DNA of 64,000 bases. Source: Sparassis latifolia. Its lineage: Eukaryota > Basidiomycota > Agaricomycetes > Polyporales > Sparassidaceae. The notes under the pieces were generated by a model. The model was given only the letters and a program-made list of their open reading frames with translations. It was not told where the DNA came from and did not search any database. Made by a program: the position numbers and the translations under genes. Positions 59,351 through 64,000 of the stretch are shown one piece after another. Each line of letters opens with the position of its first letter. The stretch's first letter is position 1. The stretch is from positions 682,001-746,000 of the forward strand of contig CM031552.1 of assembly GCA_018466975.1 (NCBI GenBank), in the 5' to 3' direction.

Positions 59351-61605
59351 TCACGTTTTCCCTGCAACATAATTCATGTATTGCTCTGCAGCTATTTGGG
59401 ACTGATCCGATTGGGGCGAAGCATCATAACTGGGGCAAAGTTGCGACCACTCGGCTGGATATTCATATCGGCAATAGTCAGCAAACAAAGGCTCCCACAT
59501 GTGTACATGAAAAATACTGACGAGGAGGTGCGTCAACTCTGGGGGTGTCATAGGTGTCCTCAGCCAGGACTATAGCAAATCCTCGCTTGAGGTGGAAGTC
59601 AATATGGCAATGCAAGAACCATGGACCAGGATTGTTCGTCTATGGAGGAGTTACAACTGTTTAGCGGTAGACAATGAAAGGAAGAATCAACGCATACATC
59701 AAATCGAATGGTCACGTTGTCACCCTGCAGGCCAATGTTTACAGTGTCACGGCGGACAGGATTCACGTAGTTAGTCTGGTTACTTCCTGCACTGCGTATC
59801 ACGGAAAACGAATGCTATGAAGTTACATCAATTCGAGAGTGGACGCGTTGGATTACTGCATGCTTACGCCGTGCAGGTGTAGAGGATGTGGAATTCCAAG
59901 AACGCCGCCGGGCATGGTGATTTGCACCGTCTTATTTCGAGGAAGGGTGTACACGCTTCCGTGTGGGAGAAGTTCTTGTGCGGTATAAGAGCCATTCAGA
60001 ATCTGCAAGAGGACAGGAACAGTAGGAGGAACAAAAGTAACGCCATTAACCAAGAATTCCGTTGTATTCTGATCCGCAGAGCAATTCAGCCAAACTGTAG
60101 TAGATATGATAATCACACGCACAAATGTGAAATTGAGGTTGAGAAGGATATCTGCACCATCAATATTGGGTGCACCCGGCTGATCAGGAAAAGTATTAGT
60201 ATGCCTCCGAAACAGTCCGAATGTATACAGACAGCCTGCGCATTTGTAAGTGCATGGAGGTTTGTTTCCTCCAAGGGGTTGACAGAAGGACTAGCAGTAG
60301 TGGTGGGTTTGACGGGAGGCGCTCCAACGTAACGGAGGATTGCTGATCCAGCGGGACCAAGACTTGCATTAGCACGGATCCAGTAGTTTTCAACAGGTTG
60401 GTTGGCCTCGAGCTGAAGGATGCAAATTTTGCAGTCAGCCTTCTGTGCAGAGAAACCATTTGAAGATATTGACTCACAACGAACGAATATCGCTGAGCAG
60501 CGTAAATCTGAATGCTGTCAACATTCAAAGGCTGGGTATTATCTCCATCCGCTTCTATTACAGTCATATTATGCCCATCGATGGAGAAAGTGAAGTCGGG
60601 GGAGCAAGAGATAGATATAAGTCGGAACCGATAACTGCATACTCCACTTCAGTTAGGTTCATAGCTCTGATTGATGCATAACACATACCGTAAGCCCCTA
60701 ACGACTGTGAACACAGCTGCAGCATCACTGTAATTATTTGGCACCAATCCATTGATCAGAGTTGCATCCGAAATACTTCACGACGATATTAGTTTCATGA
60801 ATAAGGTAACAGTGATGATTGTGAACGGTGCGTACGCGATTGGAGGCTGGAATACAGCTGCCTCGTTGTACCAATCTGCCAGAGTGATGATGGTGCTATC
60901 TGTAAATGAGTTCAGTAGAGCATTACTCTCCGATCCGCATCTCCGAAGTACCATCATCAATATCATATAAACCTGCATGGGGGTCATCCGGATCGTATAC
61001 GATGAAGGGACCTCTCAGACCGTCACAGTACTGTGTCTCCAGATGGCTGTGGTACCAAAACGTTCCTGACGGTGGTACGGTAAGACTACCGCATGTAATA
61101 TAGATTATTACTCACCAGCCTGATCTGGGACTCTAAAGTTATACAAAAAGGAGTTACCTGACACGATGGGGCATTGCGTGACGAATGCAGGTCCATCTGC
61201 CCAGTTAGTGGTGTGCTGATTTATCCCGTGCCAATGCTAGTTATATGCATGAAATCAGTATCCTCTTAATAGAGTAGCCGTGGCGATGAAGCACCATCAA
61301 CTTACAATGGACGTGGACGTCAACATAGTCTCATTTGTTAGCCGGTCTACGACATTGATGAAGAAGTTGTCGCCCTATGATCGAAAGAGTAAATCTGAAA
61401 GCCTGAAAGAGGACCACACGAGAGAAACCTTGTTGCCAGCGATCACAGGACCAGGGAAGGTCCCTCCCGCGAGAACAGCGTTCCGGAGAACTCCATTCGG
61501 AGCTACTGCAGCATTCACGATAGGCAGCTCTGTTATCGGCCCAATATGACCCAGAGCACGGGCAGAAAAACCAAGGGTTAAGAAAGCAGAGAAGAAGAAT
61601 CTCAT
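59351..61605 (-). CDS. Laccase 2 (multicopper oxidase), apparently intact
   Basis: Secreted blue copper oxidase that oxidises phenols and reduces oxygen to water. The signal peptide starts [19 protein letters not shown], followed by [16 protein letters not shown]1 is [21 protein letters not shown]2 is [18 protein letters not shown]3 is HPLHLHG|HSF, split by an intron. L4 is [13 protein letters not shown], so all copper ligands are present. [19 protein letters not shown] lies before L4; the C-terminus is [18 protein letters not shown] then an extra tail ending at 59351. The N-terminal exon boundaries and all others match laccase 1. About 540 residues. Confidence 0.93.
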
Positions 61606-63411
61606 CGTGCAAGGCAGGAAGAGGACAGAACTTGACGAGAACCCAACGTCGCACTTCGTACCTTTTATCTGTTGTTTGTGCGTCTGACGGCAGTCTGAAA
61701 TGCAGTCAGAGCCGCTCTATATTTTGGGACAATCTATCCAGGACAGCCTAAAAGCGGAGCGCCGTGACACGAGGTCAACTAGGCAGAGGACCACACTACG
61801 AACCAAGTATGCGGTAGATGCAGATGGCAATGCACGTTCTACAAAGTTTCCGCTGAGACGAAGTGAAACTGGTGAATATGACACCCGCACTTACACCTTC
61901 ATAGCCGCATCTCACCGGCTCTTGTCCCTATCAAGATGAGATCCGGTGAGCTGTTGAAACGTTATGCCACTCCTACCGAATTTGTGACAACTTGAGAGTC
62001 AATCGGGTCATCAAAATGTTTGGCACCGGCGCAATGTGGGCGCAGCCGTAGTCGCCGTCATTGTACTGCAGATTCGCCAACAGCATAGCACGATAGCATC
62101 CTACTTGAGCAGTGGTGGTGGATTGTAGGCAACAGTCCACGTGCCGGACACTACAGAGGGCACAGACGGTGCAGCAAGACGCAAAGGGACCACTGGCACC
62201 GGCACCACAAGCGCCTCTTCGAGATAGAGTGAAAGATTCTAACACCGTGACATTGGCACAGAATCGACGCCAACGTCACCTCCGACTACAAGGACGCCAT
62301 GTGCTCCTGAGGATTGAGTTACCTATGTGATCGGGCTTGATCAGACTATGTTCGCCAAGGTAAGGAGGACTTCCAGGTTCCTGAAGTCGAAACATGGAAT
62401 TAGCCAAATGTCTTCGGGACACAACGGGGCGCAATGGCAGTACGGCGACAGTGAGCGCAGCGCTTCAAGGATACCAAGCGCCGAACCTTCTTGAGCGCCG
62501 TGCCGAGGACCCGAAGTACCACGGAATTTGTGACAACGTCATCAACATGCCTTGCAGACCGCGGCTGTCCAACTGGACACTTTCATAGAATTTGTCAGCT
62601 AGTTTCAGTGTAAATCGGACAACTGACCGTCGAATACTATCGTAGCGCTGAGCATGTTGAGACAGATAGGAAGAGTAGCAGCGATTGAGCACTAGTCTAA
62701 GTTGAAGGCTGTGGAGACTTTCTGAATATTATTCGGGCACGGAGGAACTTTGGCACTCATACCAGATTTGCCGGCGCGCAGTATCTGATACTTGAGCTCC
62801 GGTGAAGACGGAAGCGCTCCGAACGAGGATGGTGCTGGAACTGGAATGAGACTAGTAGTTAATGGCTACTTTGGCGATGCGAGCGCTCGGAGTGCGAACC
62901 CCGATGCAAATTACAAATCTGCATGCAGCCATTGCAACGTTAGAATGATGAACTGCGAGGTCCAGAGCCATAAGGAGTCAAAGCAACGCCACATGTCTTA
63001 ATCCTGTGTTTCTGCACACAAGGCGCATGATGGGCCATGGGCCTGGGTGGAAATGGATGGCGCATGGAAGATGGCCGGCAAAATCGCATTCATGTGGAAC
63101 ACTTGATATGTCTTCGGTGAGGGCGACCTAACATGGGAAACCTGGATCTGTTGTTGCCGTAGGTTTCTGTCAAAGTGCCAAATTTATGCTGCCGTGTCAG
63201 GTTTGAGTCGTAGGGGGGTAATCAAAAGGTAGGACACGAAGTCTGAAGGCAGGAGATGACCAATCATACATATCACATACAGACAACGCCTACAGCCCTG
63301 TAGTTCAACGCATCAAAAGTATCCAATATTACTTATCATATAGCATAGACAGCACCTATTCACCCGGTATGCAATTCCTCATCGTGTTCGGCGTTCCGAA
63401 CCTTCTTCCCG
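61606..63411. other. Intergenic region between laccase 2 and the F-box-like gene
   Basis: Holds the laccase 2 promoter; no TATA-like element is obvious just upstream of 61605. GAATTTGTGACAAC occurs twice (about 61978 and 62523), with no longer repeat around it. Open frames stay below 92 codons. No gene supported. Confidence 0.4.
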
Positions 63412-64000
63412 CTAGTCCACGCTGCTGTCATCGTCGTCATCGTCTTCCGACACGTCTTCATCGTCATCATAATAATCCTCGTAATCTTCAGCCGAAGCAT
63501 CGCTATCGATCTCGGAGAGGTCGAAATCCAAGAGCTCCTGGCCATTCCAGTGGACCTTCGCACCCATAAGCTCCAAATCGACGGATTGTTCGAGGATGAA
63601 ATTCCTGCAGCGGTAAACGTATATCTGTATTTCCTCCTGGCATATCCTGCGATCTAAAACAAACTCCTGCAACTGCCAGAAGAAACTCGCCTTGGAGCGC
63701 TCATCCCCAGCGAAGTCTACCCCCTCAAGCTTCAGCACACGCAACGCCGGGAAGAGGAAACTGTAGGTAGGTTGTGCCTCCTCGTCCTCTTCGTCACTGC
63801 TGTGATCGGCTTCATCTATGTCCTCCTGCACGAGATGCGTACCACAGCTGCATAAAACCTTCTTCCGAAGCGCACTTGGTAGGTGGTTCGCAGTTTGTCC
63901 GTATACCCACAACTCCTCGAGAGACTGCATTGACTCGAATATTTCGACCCACTCTGCGGAGTCCAAAGAAAAATAGCCAGGCACATAGAAAGTGCGAACT
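63412..64000 (-). CDS. F-box/LRR-like protein, C-terminal part
   Basis: The gene runs off the right edge of the window. The visible frame has an LRR-like segment (WVEIFESMQSLEELWVYGQT), a second one (FLFPALRVLKLEGVDFAGDE), a conserved-looking LQEFVLDRRICQEEIQIYVY, and a very acidic tail (DYEDYYDDDEDVSEDDDDDD) to the stop at 63412. This pattern of leucine-rich segments and an acidic end is frequent in the large agaricomycete F-box family. The F-box itself would lie outside. Confidence 0.55.
   Translation of the reverse strand, partial: VRTFYVPGYFSLDSAEWVEIFESMQSLEELWVYGQTANHLPSALRKKVLCSCGTHLVQEDIDEADHSSDEEDEEAQPTYSFLFPALRVLKLEGVDFAGDERSKASFFWQLQEFVLDRRICQEEIQIYVYRCRNFILEQSVDLELMGAKVHWNGQELLDFDLSEIDSDASAEDYEDYYDDDEDVSEDDDDDDSSVD

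Noticed and set aside
60762..60775. Apparent mutated splice acceptor (GG instead of AG) in laccase 2
   Set aside because: A proper acceptor lies ten bases earlier (GTGAAG), giving [14 protein letters not shown] in frame, and laccase 1 uses the equivalent site.
1..64000. CRISPR arrays, bacterial operons, rRNA genes
   Set aside because: No regularly spaced repeats, no ribosomal RNA sequence; gene structure is plainly eukaryotic.

Overview
The window looks like nuclear DNA of an agaricomycete (mushroom-forming basidiomycete). The genes are split by many 50-70 bp GT-AG introns. There are two laccases, a CCR4-NOT subunit, a COMPASS subunit of the Shg1 type, a Dicer-like gene and an Atf1-type bZIP, with several families of short DNA transposons between genes. 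One run of 100 N (17546-17645) and two single-base frameshifts in otherwise conserved genes point to a draft assembly.

Layout. 1-12.8 kb is a repeat-rich accessory block. It holds a decayed retropepsin-like gene, a long inverted repeat whose arms carry tRNA-like Pol III promoter sequences, and a 7,957-bp DNA transposon (2516-10472) with near-identical terminal inverted repeats and a perfect 8-bp target duplication. The transposon's decayed gene appears to combine AT-hooks, a Cys-rich region, a DDE-type transposase and a WRN-like 3'-5' exonuclease lying between the second D and the E. Three younger elements are nested in it. 12.8-38.3 kb is gene-dense housekeeping DNA: glucosidase II beta, eS25, an FGGY kinase and a Bem1-like scaffold (both cut by the gap), NOT3, mitochondrial bL12, Shg1, uroporphyrinogen decarboxylase, Cdc14, an APSES/ankyrin MBF-type factor, mitochondrial uL24, an MFS transporter and a small cytochrome oxidase subunit. 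38.4-46.7 kb holds a Dicer-like gene without its N-terminal helicase half and several conserved proteins I cannot name. 46.7-64 kb holds two laccases in opposite orientation, an uncharacterised gene, the bZIP factor, several MITEs and the C-terminus of an F-box/LRR-like protein.

Many housekeeping pairs are divergent and share short promoters: GTB1/eS25, Shg1/HEM12, MBF factor/uL24m. The most interesting item is the transposon at 2516-10472. Its ends are well supported by the sequence; its domain fusion is inferred from motifs and remembered homologues. All family assignments come from motif reading without database searches.
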